39,008 nt of DNA from Candidatus Rubneribacter avistercoris (GTDB lineage: Bacteria > Actinomycetota > Coriobacteriia > Coriobacteriales > Eggerthellaceae): assembly GCA_019115845.1 (NCBI GenBank), contig DXCU01000077.1, forward strand, positions 1-39,008, read 5' to 3'. Shown here in pieces: positions 9,730-17,228 of the stretch. The notes below the pieces were generated by a model. It ran no database searches and had not been told where the DNA came from. It worked only from the letters and a program-made list of their open reading frames with translations. Position 1 is the first letter of the stretch; every line of letters starts with the position of its first letter. The position numbers and the translations under genes were made by a program.

Positions 9730-10785
9730 ATGAGCGAGATCGAGCGCATACGTTTGACGCATCTCACCGAAAAGGGCGGTTGAGCGGCCAAATGGGGTCC
9801 GGGCGACCTCGCGGACATGCTCAAAGACATCGCGCCGCCGCCTGCGGCCGATCTTCTGCTGGGCTTCGACACTTCCGACGACGCGGCGGTCTACCGTTTG
9901 GACGACCGCACCGCCGCCGTGCTCACGCTCGACTTCTTCACGCCGGTGGTGGACGACCCCTACGAGTTCGGAGCCGTGGCCGCGGCCAACGCGCTCTCGG
10001 ACGTCTTCGCCATGGGCGCGCGGCCCCTCGTCGCGCTCAACATCCTAGCGTTTCCGTGCAGCCTCGGGAAAGACGTCGCGGCCGAGGTGATGCGCGGCGG
10101 CGCGGACAAGGTGCGCGAGGCCGGGGCGATCGTGGCGGGCGGCCACTCCATAGATGACGACGAGCCGAAATACGGCCTGGCGGTGTTCGGCACGGTGCAT
10201 CCGGACCATATTGTGCGCAACGCTGACGCGCAAGCGGGTGACGTGCTGTTCTACACGAAGCGCCTCGGCACCGGCATCATGAACGCGGCGTTTCGCGCGG
10301 GGCTTGCCGACGAGGAGGCCCTGCAGCCGGTCATCGAGTCCATGATGGCGCTCAACCGCGCCGGCGCCGAGGCCATGCTCGAAGCTGACGCGCATGCGGC
10401 TACCGACGTGACGGGGTTTGGCCTCGTGGGGCACCTCCACGAGATGCTCGAAGCCTCTGGCGCTGCCGCTGTCCTTAATTGGGAGGCGCTTCCCCTGTTC
10501 GATGGCGTCTTAGACTTCTCGCGCGACTTCTGCCGGCCGGGCAAGACGTTCGATCTCATCGAATGGGCGAGCACGTTCGTAACGCTGGAAGGACTTGATG
10601 ACGAAGAAGCCGATGCGCGCATGGGCGTGCTCTGCGACCCGCAAACTTCCGGCGGTCTTCTTGTGGCCGTACCTCCAAAGGCAGAAGGCGCGTTCGCAAA
10701 AGCGTTCCAAGAACAAACCGGACGCACGCCTGCGAAGATCGGCCGCGTGGTAGCGGGCGCACCTGGGACCATCGAGGTGCGCTAG
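9730..10785 (+). CDS. selD: Selenide, water dikinase (selenophosphate synthetase), a selenoprotein
   Basis: SelD makes selenophosphate, the selenium donor for selenocysteine, from selenide and ATP. The uninterrupted frame begins only at 9817, but upstream codons in frame (ATG 9730) read LTHLTEKGG, then TGA (9781-9783), then AAKWGPGDLADMLK. This is the family N-terminus, with the redox-active Cys/Sec at residue 18 and the essential Lys at K21. I therefore read TGA as selenocysteine and call a 351-residue protein. GFDTSDDAAVYRL, ANALSDVFAMGA, AGGHSIDDDEPKYG, ATDVTGFGLVGHL and CDPQTSGGLL confirm the family. GGAAAG lies 6 bases before the ATG. The first half is strongly GC-biased; the last third is visibly less so. 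Confidence 0.95.
9781..9816 (+). promoter_or_regulatory. Candidate bacterial SECIS element of selD
   Basis: After the TGA, GTCCG (9797-9801) and CGGAC (9812-9816) can pair around a 10-base loop beginning GG, starting 19 bases after the TGA. This satisfies the bacterial SECIS rules as known (UGA-to-loop about 16-37 bases, a G among the first two loop bases). A competing GGTC/GACC stem lies inside the same stretch. SelB loaded with Sec-tRNA would bind here. The fold is a hand prediction. Confidence 0.6.
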
Positions 10786-10795
10786 CAGACAATTT

Positions 10796-10831
10796 GCACC
10801 CTTCCGCGCAAGGTAGTGTGCGAAAGGGTGC
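10796..10831. terminator. Hairpin downstream of selD
   Basis: GCACCCTT and AAGGGTGC pair over 8 bp, extended by CGC/GCG past one mismatch, starting 11 bases after the selD stop. Neither strand has a T-tract, so termination is uncertain. It lies between selD and the convergent gene remnant. Confidence 0.45.
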
Positions 10832-10852
10832 AGCCGGCAAAAAGCAAAGCTG

Positions 10853-10999
10853 CAGCATCTCGATGAATGCGGCGATGCGCGTTGCCATCTGGCCACTGTC
10901 GCCTACCGAGCAGTCCGTCTCCAGTTTAAGATGAGGCACACCCACCTCCATACGCTTCGCCGCGGCGGAAACCAGCCGCTTACCTGCCTCGTATGCGAT
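10853..10999 (-). pseudogene. C-terminal remnant of an HgdB-like (double-cubane cluster) protein
   Basis: Directly after the stop codon of the HgdC-like reductase, and in the same frame, 49 sense codons read IAYEAGKRLVSAAAKRMEVG, then VPHLKLETDCSVGDSGQ and MATRIAAFIEML. The last part matches the C-terminus of the intact HgdB-like gene in this window (IPCLGLETDYADNDAEQ ... RTRIGAFVEML). No start codon with a ribosome site and no N-terminal part exist, so this is a leftover of a deleted second copy. The order reductase then HgdB-like is also the arrangement of E. coli yjiL-yjiM, so the missing copy was probably the original partner of this reductase. Confidence 0.72.
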
Positions 11000-11767
11000 C
11001 TAGCGCGCATCCTCGGCAGCGACAAGGGCGGCGCCAAGGGCGCCGGCAAAACGCGCGCGAGGGTCGGTGGACACCGGCGCGCCAAGGCGGGCTGCCAGGC
11101 GCTCCACGATGTAGTCGTTGTCGCATAGGCCACCGGTGAGAAAATACGACGCACCCTTGCCCTGGGATACGAGCGTGCACACCTTTTCCACCACCGACTC
11201 AATCACCCCGCAGGCGATGTCTTCACGCGGCGTACCCCGACCGATGAGACTGATAATTTCCGATTCGGCAAACACCGTGCACATCGACGAAATGGGTGTG
11301 GGTGCCCCTGCGCGCGCCAAACGCGACAATTCATCCTGCGACACGCCCAAACGATTTGCCATGACCTCAAGGAACTTGCCGGTACCGGCCGAGCACTTGT
11401 CGTTCATGGCAAACTTGGCTACCTTGCCACCACGCAGCACGATAACCTTCGTATCCTGACCGCCCACATCCACCACCGTACCCTCACCGCCAAACAGAAA
11501 GGTTGCACCCCGTCCATGGCAGGTGATCTCGGTGACGGTTTTTTGTGCATAGGGCACGGCAATGCGCCCATAGCCGGTGGCCACACACGGCGCATCTTCG
11601 GCATTGAAGCCTTGTTCCTGTAGAAGAGCCGCGAGGCGCTCGGCGGCGTCCACGCTGCTAAAACCTGTTGGGCACACTGCCGTTGCGAGAATTTCGGAGC
11701 CGTCGAGCACGACGGCTTTGGCGGCGGTGCTGCCGATGTCGATACCAATGGCTGGAGCGAGAGACAT
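11000..11767 (-). CDS. ATP-dependent reductase/activator of the HgdC/BadF (2-hydroxyacyl-CoA dehydratase activator) family
   Basis: A 255-residue ASKHA-fold ATPase, the usual length for the family. N-terminal GIDIGSTAAKAVVLDG and VDVGGQDTKVI are the nucleotide-binding motifs. C125 (NDKCSAGTGKFLE) and C163 (SSMCTVFAESE) are the two cysteines that, from each half of a homodimer, hold one [4Fe-4S] cluster. Such proteins use ATP hydrolysis to push an electron at very low potential into a partner of the HgdB or double-cubane type. The intact partner candidate is at 14313-15587. It ends a leftward run with DUF3343, a PLP enzyme and YedF. The physiological substrate of the pair is unknown. Confidence 0.85.
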   Translation of the reverse strand: MSLAPAIGIDIGSTAAKAVVLDGSEILATAVCPTGFSSVDAAERLAALLQEQGFNAEDAPCVATGYGRIAVPYAQKTVTEITCHGRGATFLFGGEGTVVDVGGQDTKVIVLRGGKVAKFAMNDKCSAGTGKFLEVMANRLGVSQDELSRLARAGAPTPISSMCTVFAESEIISLIGRGTPREDIACGVIESVVEKVCTLVSQGKGASYFLTGGLCDNDYIVERLAARLGAPVSTDPRARFAGALGAALVAAEDAR

Positions 11768-11781
11768 GAGGAAGCGCCTTT

Positions 11782-12021
11782 CTAGTACAACTCCAGTTCA
11801 AACTTTCCTTCGTAACGGGCTTCGGTAAATTGCTGGAAGGTGGACCACTCCTCTACCGGGATGCACCAGGCAAGACCGCAACTGGCGGACAGTTCGGAGG
11901 GGACGGGAATCATGCGGCCTGGTAGCCCCCGGTCACGCGCGGCGGCTTCAAGGGCCATAGCGTCACTGGTGGTGGCGAACGTGAGCACAATTTTCGGTGT
12001 TTTGCGGCGCAGGGAACTCAC
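11782..12021 (-). CDS. DUF3343 (putative Se/S carrier) protein, copy B
   Basis: A 79-residue protein with the DUF3343 pattern: an N-terminal strand (KIVLTFATTSDAMALE), then PVPSELSASCGLAWCIPVEE, in which the SCG cysteine is the family's conserved one. Pfam treats this family as putative selenium/sulfur carriers because of its company with selenium genes; no biochemistry is established that I know of. I chose the GTG at 12019-12021, 7 bases after GGAGG; it overlaps the stop of the upstream PLP enzyme (GTGA), which implies translational coupling. A longer GTG start at 12025-12027 would sit too close to the ribosome site. A paralogue lies at 13904-14308. Confidence 0.75.
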   Translation of the reverse strand: MSSLRRKTPKIVLTFATTSDAMALEAAARDRGLPGRMIPVPSELSASCGLAWCIPVEEWSTFQQFTEARYEGKFELELY

Positions 12022-13166
12022 GAACACACCTCCGCAGCAATGTCGGCCACAGCGCCCACGGCGGTATCGACCTCATCCTCGGTGGTGAAGTAGCTCGTGC
12101 TCACCCGCACCGCACCCTGGTTGCACGTGCCGAGCGCTTGATGCATGAGCGGCGCGCAATGCGCTCCAGCCCGCACGCAGATACCCCAGCCCTCATTGAG
12201 CGCATCGGCCACAGCAGCCGAATCCTCATCGCCCACGTTAAAGGCCACAATGCCGCAACGACCCGCGTCACCACCGCCTCCATAGATGCGTACACCAGAA
12301 ATGTTGCGTATGCCGCACTCGAAACGCTCCGCGAGCATGCGCACCCGCGCGCCAATCGCTTCCACACCGCATTCCTGCACAAACGCCACACCCGCAGCAA
12401 GGCCCGCAATGCCGTGCGCATTGAGCGTTCCCGCCTCTAAGCTTTCAGGCATGCGCAGGGGATGGCGGCGATCATAGCTATGCACGCCGGAGCCCCCTTC
12501 CTTAAACGGTGGCACCTCCACATGCTCCGCCACCGCCAGCCCACCGGTGCCCTGCGGTCCGTAAAGACCCTTGTGTCCCGTAAATGCCACGAGGTCCATC
12601 CCGTCGCGATGCATGTCGATGGGCACACAGCCTGCCGTTTGCGCTGCATCCACCAGCAGCAACGCCCCGTATTCATGCGCGCAACGCGCAACGCGGGCAA
12701 CATCGTACACATCGCCCGTGAGGTTTGAAGCGTGCGCGAGCACCACAAGGCGCGCCCCCTGCGCAAGCTCACGTTCGAGTGCGGCGTAATCAAGCGCACC
12801 GCACGCATCGTGCGGCACCACCGCCACCTCACAGTCTTCCTCGTCGGCCTTGCGATTGAGCGGACGGAGCACCGAATTGTGCGAGGCTGCCGTGGTGATC
12901 ACGCGATCTCCCGGACGCACCAGCCCCGCGATGGCGATATTGAGCGCCTCGGTGGCGTTCATGCAAAACGCCACGCGCGCAGGCCCGGGCGCACCCACCA
13001 GATGCGCAAGTGCCTCACGCGCGCGAAACACCGTCAACCCCGCATCGAGCGATGCCGCGTGCGCCCCACGCCCCACGCCGCCGAAGCGCTCCAAGGCGCG
13101 CACCACCGCAGCCACCACCTCGGGAGGCTTGTGCGCCGTGGTGGCGGCGTTATCCAGATAGATCAT
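12018..13166 (-). CDS. Cysteine desulfurase-like class V aminotransferase (selenium-associated type)
   Basis: A 382-residue PLP enzyme of fold type I. MIYLDNAATT opens the protein, K199 in AFTGHKGLYGPQG is the expected Schiff-base lysine, and C337 in VRAGAHCAPLMHQALGT is the expected persulfide/perselenide cysteine on the short SufS-like loop. The family is the cysteine desulfurase-like group often found beside yedF and selD. It may remove S or Se from cysteine or selenocysteine and pass it to a carrier. It starts 2 bases after the yedF stop and overlaps the DUF3343 start, so it is firmly in the same operon. Whether it acts as desulfurase or selenocysteine lyase is not decidable here. Confidence 0.88.
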   Translation of the reverse strand: MIYLDNAATTAHKPPEVVAAVVRALERFGGVGRGAHAASLDAGLTVFRAREALAHLVGAPGPARVAFCMNATEALNIAIAGLVRPGDRVITTAASHNSVLRPLNRKADEEDCEVAVVPHDACGALDYAALERELAQGARLVVLAHASNLTGDVYDVARVARCAHEYGALLLVDAAQTAGCVPIDMHRDGMDLVAFTGHKGLYGPQGTGGLAVAEHVEVPPFKEGGSGVHSYDRRHPLRMPESLEAGTLNAHGIAGLAAGVAFVQECGVEAIGARVRMLAERFECGIRNISGVRIYGGGGDAGRCGIVAFNVGDEDSAAVADALNEGWGICVRAGAHCAPLMHQALGTCNQGAVRVSTSYFTTEDEVDTAVGAVADIAAEVCS

Positions 13167-13168
13167 CC

Positions 13169-13795
13169 TTACGGCCTCACAACCACACGCGCCTTCATCT
13201 GGCGCTCCACGATAACGTACATGTTTGTCGGCTCACCCACAGCCAGCTGCTCGGTAAGTCCATAGTGGTTGAGGCACGTGCCGCAGCTGAGCACCTCAAC
13301 GCCTGCCTCTACCAGCGCATGCAAGTCATCGAGCGCCTCTGAACCCTCGCAGGCCCACCTCACACCACCGTTGTATAAAAGCACCGCATCCGGCAATTCA
13401 TCAAGTTGCGTGAGCGCGAACACAAACCCTTTCATGAGCGTGCGCCCTAACACGTCGTCGCCGACACCCATGCACTCCGACGAGATCACAACCACGTGCC
13501 CGCCCTGCGGCAACACGCGTTCACGGACAGCTTCCGCCGCCTCCTTGCCAGCCGCAACCGGCGCGTCACCGGCAGCTTCCGCGCCCTTCTCGATTCTCAC
13601 CGCAAACTCCGCTTCGTCCCGTTGCTCCCACGTGGAAGCGCACTTGAGCGTGCGCGCAAGCGCTTCAAGGTTGCGCACCGCCGTCTCGTTGTCCACACGC
13701 ACCTCAAGCACGCCCTCCCCCATGGTGGCAAGTGCTTTTTTCGCCCGCACCACCGGTAGCGGACAAGCCTGTCCGCGCGCGTCGATTATCTCCAT
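13169..13795 (-). CDS. yedF: Selenium-metabolism protein YedF (TusA-like N-domain)
   Basis: A 208-residue two-domain protein. Residues 1-75 are a TusA/SirA domain with the sulfur-accepting cysteine C11 in DARGQACPLPVVRAKK. A linker rich in Ala and Glu follows. The C-terminal DsrE-like domain holds VVISSECMGVGDD, VLLYNGGVRWAC and the CGTC motif (171-174). This arrangement defines the YedF family that tracks with selD across genomes; its biochemical role is unproven but a selenium or sulfur relay is likely. GGAG lies 9 bases before the ATG. It follows DUF3343 copy A after 108 bases that form a long hairpin, and is nearly contiguous with the PLP enzyme downstream. Confidence 0.9.
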   Translation of the reverse strand: MEIIDARGQACPLPVVRAKKALATMGEGVLEVRVDNETAVRNLEALARTLKCASTWEQRDEAEFAVRIEKGAEAAGDAPVAAGKEAAEAVRERVLPQGGHVVVISSECMGVGDDVLGRTLMKGFVFALTQLDELPDAVLLYNGGVRWACEGSEALDDLHALVEAGVEVLSCGTCLNHYGLTEQLAVGEPTNMYVIVERQMKARVVVRP

Positions 13796-13856
13796 GTCTC
13801 TTTGCTCCTTCCTATCGTTGTGCCCGCTATACCGCCCGTTACACCATTGTAGGAGA

Positions 13857-13900
13857 GGAGGCAGGCAGACGATTTTTGATGCAATCGCCCGCCTGCCCCC
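13857..13900 (-). other. 18-bp hairpin immediately after the DUF3343-A stop codon
   Basis: On the minus strand, from 4 bases after the TGA stop, 18 consecutive base pairs (four of them G-U) form around the 8-base loop GCATCAAA. The loop starts 22 bases after the TGA and begins with G. There is no T-tract, so it is not a standard terminator. It could protect the mRNA end or tune yedF expression. A SECIS role is considered in the findings. Confidence 0.7.
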
Positions 13901-13903
13901 ACA

Positions 13904-14308
13904 TCAGCAGAACCGGTCGCGGCGAGGGTTGAAACGTCGCGGCAGACGCGCCGTTCCTTCCACTTCCACACCGCGCACGTGGGCGAGGTTCACCAACCCC
14001 TCCACATCCTCGCACGCCACCAAAAGCGATACCCCGCACGAAGACCGGGCAGCACGCGGAGTGGGCGCAATCCGCGCGCCCACCTCCGCGTCGCGCGCCA
14101 GTTCGTAGAGGCGCCAGCCGTCGGTTGCACTTGGAAACAGAATATAGCAATCCTCGGGCACTTCACCAAGTCGCTCCGCATCAGAGGGCATTGGCGCCTG
14201 CGCAGCCTGCGGCTTGGCACACTCCTCCAGCTTCCCCGACCCGGCACACTTTTCCGTTTCAGTCACCTCAACGCCCATCGCATCCGGCTTATCGTTGCCG
14301 CACGCCAC
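13904..14308 (-). CDS. DUF3343 (putative Se/S carrier) protein, copy A, with N-terminal extension
   Basis: The C-terminal two thirds match DUF3343: EDCYILFPSATDGWRLYELA, PTPRAARSSCGVSLLVACED and VRGVEVEGTARL, with the same SCG cysteine as copy B. The N-terminal part (VACGNDKPDAMGVEVTETEK, then CAGSGKLEECAKP) is Cys/Glu-rich and not part of the family. The start is unclear: the GTG at 14306-14308 lies 4 bases after the stop of the HgdB-like gene, and an ATG at 14276-14278 is possible; neither has a clear ribosome site, suggesting coupled translation. The last codons are RFC-TGA, followed by a strong hairpin. An arginine-rich tail (RRFNPRRDRFC) extends past the usual family end. Confidence 0.72.
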   Translation of the reverse strand: MACGNDKPDAMGVEVTETEKCAGSGKLEECAKPQAAQAPMPSDAERLGEVPEDCYILFPSATDGWRLYELARDAEVGARIAPTPRAARSSCGVSLLVACEDVEGLVNLAHVRGVEVEGTARLPRRFNPRRDRFC

Positions 14309-14312
14309 CGCT

Positions 14313-15587
14313 TTACGCGCCCAGCATCTCCACGAACGCGCCAATGCGCGTGCGCAGCTGCTCGGCATCGTTGTCGGCGTAGTCGGTTTCCAAACCCAGA
14401 CACGGAATGCCTTCCTCGGCCAGCGCGTCGGCGAGCGCGGGCTTCTCTACATCATAGAGCGTGCAGAATTTGAGGTTGGCATCAATCACGCCATCAACCT
14501 GGTATTCCTTGGCCATGCGCACCACATCGGCAATGCGACCGGGGTTGGGCGTGAAGCATGCGCAGTTGTTCTTCATGTACCGCTCAGAGAGCGCCCGGAA
14601 CTGACCTTCCAGCGTATCGGCCCCTTCGTCCACGAGGTTTTCGAAGTAGCGCGTACCCGTGCACATCTCCTCGCACACCACTACCGCACTACTCGTCTCG
14701 ATGATGTGGTGCAGCTTCCAGTTGGGGATGGCGAGCGGCGTGCCCGTAACAAGGATGCGCTTCGTGCCGGCCGGTGCTGCGCCCTCGCCGCGCGCAACGC
14801 GCTCCTCCAGCTCGTCGGCCAGCTTGTTTGCCATCTCCGCACAGCGCACCGGATCATCGAAAAACGCGATCTGGGTCATGAGCAGAGTATCCTTGCCGCT
14901 GATGGGTGCCGGATTGGCCTTGCGGGCCTCAAAGACACGTGCAAGAGCGCGGCGTTTTTCGTTGACGGTGCGGATAGCGGCGGCCAAGTTTTCAGGCGTC
15001 AATTCGTTACCGGTGACCTCCTCCACCTTCCGCGCGAACGCAGCGATCTCATCCGCCCAGGCCACGATATCTTTCTCGCGCTTCATCTGAGGGACATCCA
15101 TAACGTAGGTTTCCTTGTCGGCCCCCAAAATTTCATAGGCCTTCTTCTTGCCATCGCAGGTTGTTTCGCCCACGTAGATGTCCGCCACGCTGAAATACGG
15201 GCACGTTTTGCCGAAATGCGCCCCAAGCGATGCCTTGATGAGCGGGCAGATGCCGCTCGGCAGCACCTTTTCGCCCTCGGGCACCCAAAACTGCGATCCA
15301 CCGCACAGTCCCGTCACCGCGCCACCACAGGCGATAACCACCTCATCGGGCACGAACACGCAAAACGTTCCGAACACTTTGCCGCCAGCCTTTTGCAGCT
15401 CTATAAGCTCAGCCGGGCGCACACCATGAATTTCAGACACCACGAAATCATAGAACGCCATGTTATCGGGACGATTTCCCTGTGTGAGATACGTGTCGCC
15501 AAACGCATCGGGCAGCACGGCGCACAGCTGGTCGTGCGTATCCAAATCCATTCCCAGGTCTTCCCACATTGCGCGGTAATCAGCCAT
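14313..15587 (-). CDS. Double-cubane cluster protein / HgdB-like 2-hydroxyacyl-CoA dehydratase subunit
   Basis: A 424-residue protein of the HgdB/FldC superfamily. It has many cysteines in family positions: SGICPLIKASLGAHFG, GKTCPYFSVAD, ETTCDGKKKAYEIL, VVCEEMCTGTRYFENL, NNCACFTPNPGR and LKFCTLYDVEKPAL. The TTCDGKKK motif and the lack of a partner HgdA-like subunit point to the stand-alone double-cubane cluster proteins ([8Fe-9S]; E. coli YjiM, Carboxydothermus DCCP) rather than to a true dehydratase. Such proteins receive low-potential electrons from an HgdC-like ATPase, here at 11000-11767, and reduce small molecules in vitro; natural substrates are unknown. The ATG is preceded by AGGGGG at 10-11 bases. 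It sits between a cysteine desulfurase and selenium-carrier genes, so an S or Se compound is a reasonable guess. Confidence 0.85.
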   Translation of the reverse strand: MADYRAMWEDLGMDLDTHDQLCAVLPDAFGDTYLTQGNRPDNMAFYDFVVSEIHGVRPAELIELQKAGGKVFGTFCVFVPDEVVIACGGAVTGLCGGSQFWVPEGEKVLPSGICPLIKASLGAHFGKTCPYFSVADIYVGETTCDGKKKAYEILGADKETYVMDVPQMKREKDIVAWADEIAAFARKVEEVTGNELTPENLAAAIRTVNEKRRALARVFEARKANPAPISGKDTLLMTQIAFFDDPVRCAEMANKLADELEERVARGEGAAPAGTKRILVTGTPLAIPNWKLHHIIETSSAVVVCEEMCTGTRYFENLVDEGADTLEGQFRALSERYMKNNCACFTPNPGRIADVVRMAKEYQVDGVIDANLKFCTLYDVEKPALADALAEEGIPCLGLETDYADNDAEQLRTRIGAFVEMLGA

Positions 15588-15723
15588 GATGATTCAACCC
15601 CCTAAGAGCATCGTTACGTCTGGTATGAGTTGCAAAAACGAATCCAGCGCCGTCGCAGAAAAGACGCCACGAAAAGCGTCCCCGTTGCCGAAGACGCGCG
15701 CAGCACAAGCCGCGCAGAGAGCT

Positions 15724-15775
15724 GTTCCGCTTGCAGAAACGACGCGCCGCGCAGAATGGCGAGCCGAAGCGGAAC
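15724..15775. repeat. Inverted repeat upstream of the double-cubane gene
   Basis: GTTCCGCTT (15724-15732) and AAGCGGAAC (15767-15775) are perfect 9-base inverted arms, 34 bases apart, in the 212-base gap between the cysteine desulfurase and the HgdB-like gene. It could be a leader hairpin or an operator. Nothing else in this gap looks coding. Confidence 0.4.
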
Positions 15776-15799
15776 CGCGCACTCCTATGATACTGCGGA

Positions 15800-17062
15800 T
15801 CAAAACCGTTGTATGAGGTTTTCCGCAGGCGGAACATCAAAAACGTCCGCTGTTTCCACCGCGTGTGCAACCTTCGCAGCACCGTGCCGATGCGGCACCT
15901 GCGAGGCTTCTTTATACGCAGCCAACGCCGCCACGAACGCGTCCACATCCTGTGGCGCACTGCAGCGCGAAAACGAGACGCGCACCGTGGACTCCACCAG
16001 ATCAGTCGGCACACCGGCCAAACGCAGCGACAGCGGATGCTTTTTCCTCCGATCTTCGGGAGGAACATGTGGATGCAGCGTTTCGCAGGCCGATGCCTTT
16101 GACACGCACACGCCCTGCGCGTCCAAAAACTCCATGAGCGCCGCCCCGTCCGTACGGGGAAACGACAGGCTCACAATGTAGGGCGATCCGTCATCGCGCG
16201 AGTTCACCCGCACATCCGGCACAATGGCGCGCACGCCATCTACCAGCCGACGACGCAACCCGCATACACGACGAAAGGCAACTTCTCGATCGGACATCGC
16301 TATGCGCACCGCCTCGGCAAAGCCCGCAATGAGAGGGAGTGCTTCAGTGCCAGAGCGCAGCCCGCGCTCCTGCCCGCCGCCAAAGGCCGTGGTAAACATT
16401 TTCGTGCCCGCACGCACATAAAGCGCGCCCACGCCCTGCGGGCCGCCTATCTTATGCGAACTCACGCTCGCCAGGTCAACCCCCACTTCTCGTGGATAAA
16501 ACGGTATTTTGCAAAACGCCTGCACCGCATCGGTGTGCACAAGAGCCCGGGGCGCCCGTTCGTTGCGTGCGGCAACCACCTGGTCAACCGGTAGCACGAA
16601 ACCCACCTCGTTTTGAACGAGCATGCAGGTGATAAGCGCTGTGCGCGCATTAAGCCGCGCACGCAACCCTTCCAAATCAAGCTCGCCCCTCGGCGCCTTC
16701 ACGTAACTCACCGGCCAGCCTTCCCGCTTGAGGCCCCGCACCGACTTGGTTACCGACGCATGCTCAAGCGCGCTCACCACAATGCCGTCCCGTTCGGCCC
16801 GACACGCCCGGCATGCCCCCGCCACAGCCAAATTGTTCGATTCCGTGCCACCCGAGGTGAACACCACCTCCGACGGATCAACGCCCAGCGCATCGGCCAC
16901 CGCCTCGCGACTTTCCTCCAAAAGCGCCCGCGCACGCCGCCCGCGCGCATGACGAGCCGACGCATTGCCAAACCCGTCAGCCATCGCTTGGGCCACCACC
17001 TCAATCACGCGCGGGTCAGGTCGTGTTGTTGCCGCATTATCAAGATATGTTTCGTCCGTCAT
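15800..17062 (-). CDS. Cysteine desulfurase (NifS/IscS-like)
   Basis: A 420-residue PLP enzyme. ETYLDNAATTRPDPRV, VVFTSGGTESNNLA, K204 in SVSSHKIGGPQGVGALY (Schiff base) and the mobile-loop cysteine C326 in VSKASACETLHPHVPPEDRR identify a group I (NifS-type) desulfurase, which moves sulfur from cysteine to its own cysteine. The ATG at 17060-17062 is chosen; a GTG two codons upstream is possible and the ribosome site is weak. The C-terminal 40 residues (QVPHRHGAAKVAHAVETADV) extend beyond the usual end. It heads the leftward selenium/double-cubane cluster and is divergent from the toxin-antitoxin pair. It could serve Fe-S assembly for the double-cubane protein or supply selenide for SelD. Confidence 0.9.
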   Translation of the reverse strand: MTDETYLDNAATTRPDPRVIEVVAQAMADGFGNASARHARGRRARALLEESREAVADALGVDPSEVVFTSGGTESNNLAVAGACRACRAERDGIVVSALEHASVTKSVRGLKREGWPVSYVKAPRGELDLEGLRARLNARTALITCMLVQNEVGFVLPVDQVVAARNERAPRALVHTDAVQAFCKIPFYPREVGVDLASVSSHKIGGPQGVGALYVRAGTKMFTTAFGGGQERGLRSGTEALPLIAGFAEAVRIAMSDREVAFRRVCGLRRRLVDGVRAIVPDVRVNSRDDGSPYIVSLSFPRTDGAALMEFLDAQGVCVSKASACETLHPHVPPEDRRKKHPLSLRLAGVPTDLVESTVRVSFSRCSAPQDVDAFVAALAAYKEASQVPHRHGAAKVAHAVETADVFDVPPAENLIQRF

Positions 17063-17156
17063 CCGCACACCAACCTATCGATCCCATCGGTAACCACACG
17101 CCTGCATGCCGTCGTCTGCCGTCAACCTTGCACATCCCCCCTTGCAACTCCCCTCC

Positions 17157-17186
17157 TTGAGACTGGCGCAAGTGTATTACAATTGT
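17157..17186 (+). promoter_or_regulatory. Toxin-antitoxin promoter with small palindrome
   Basis: TTGAGA, a 15-base spacer and TACAAT form a plausible though short-spaced promoter about 45 bases before the antitoxin ATG. The -10 overlaps ACAATTGT (17179-17186), an 8-base palindrome placed where an autoregulating antitoxin would bind. Confidence 0.45.
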
Positions 17187-17228
17187 CATCGCACACCGTA
17201 CGGAAAGCCGCCGACGAAGGAGTTTCCC

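Noticed and set aside
11000..11002. Read-through of the reductase TAG into the following 49 codons
   Set aside because: The reductase is already full length for its family and the downstream residues match HgdB-like C-termini, so a gene remnant is the simpler reading; TAG is not a Sec codon.
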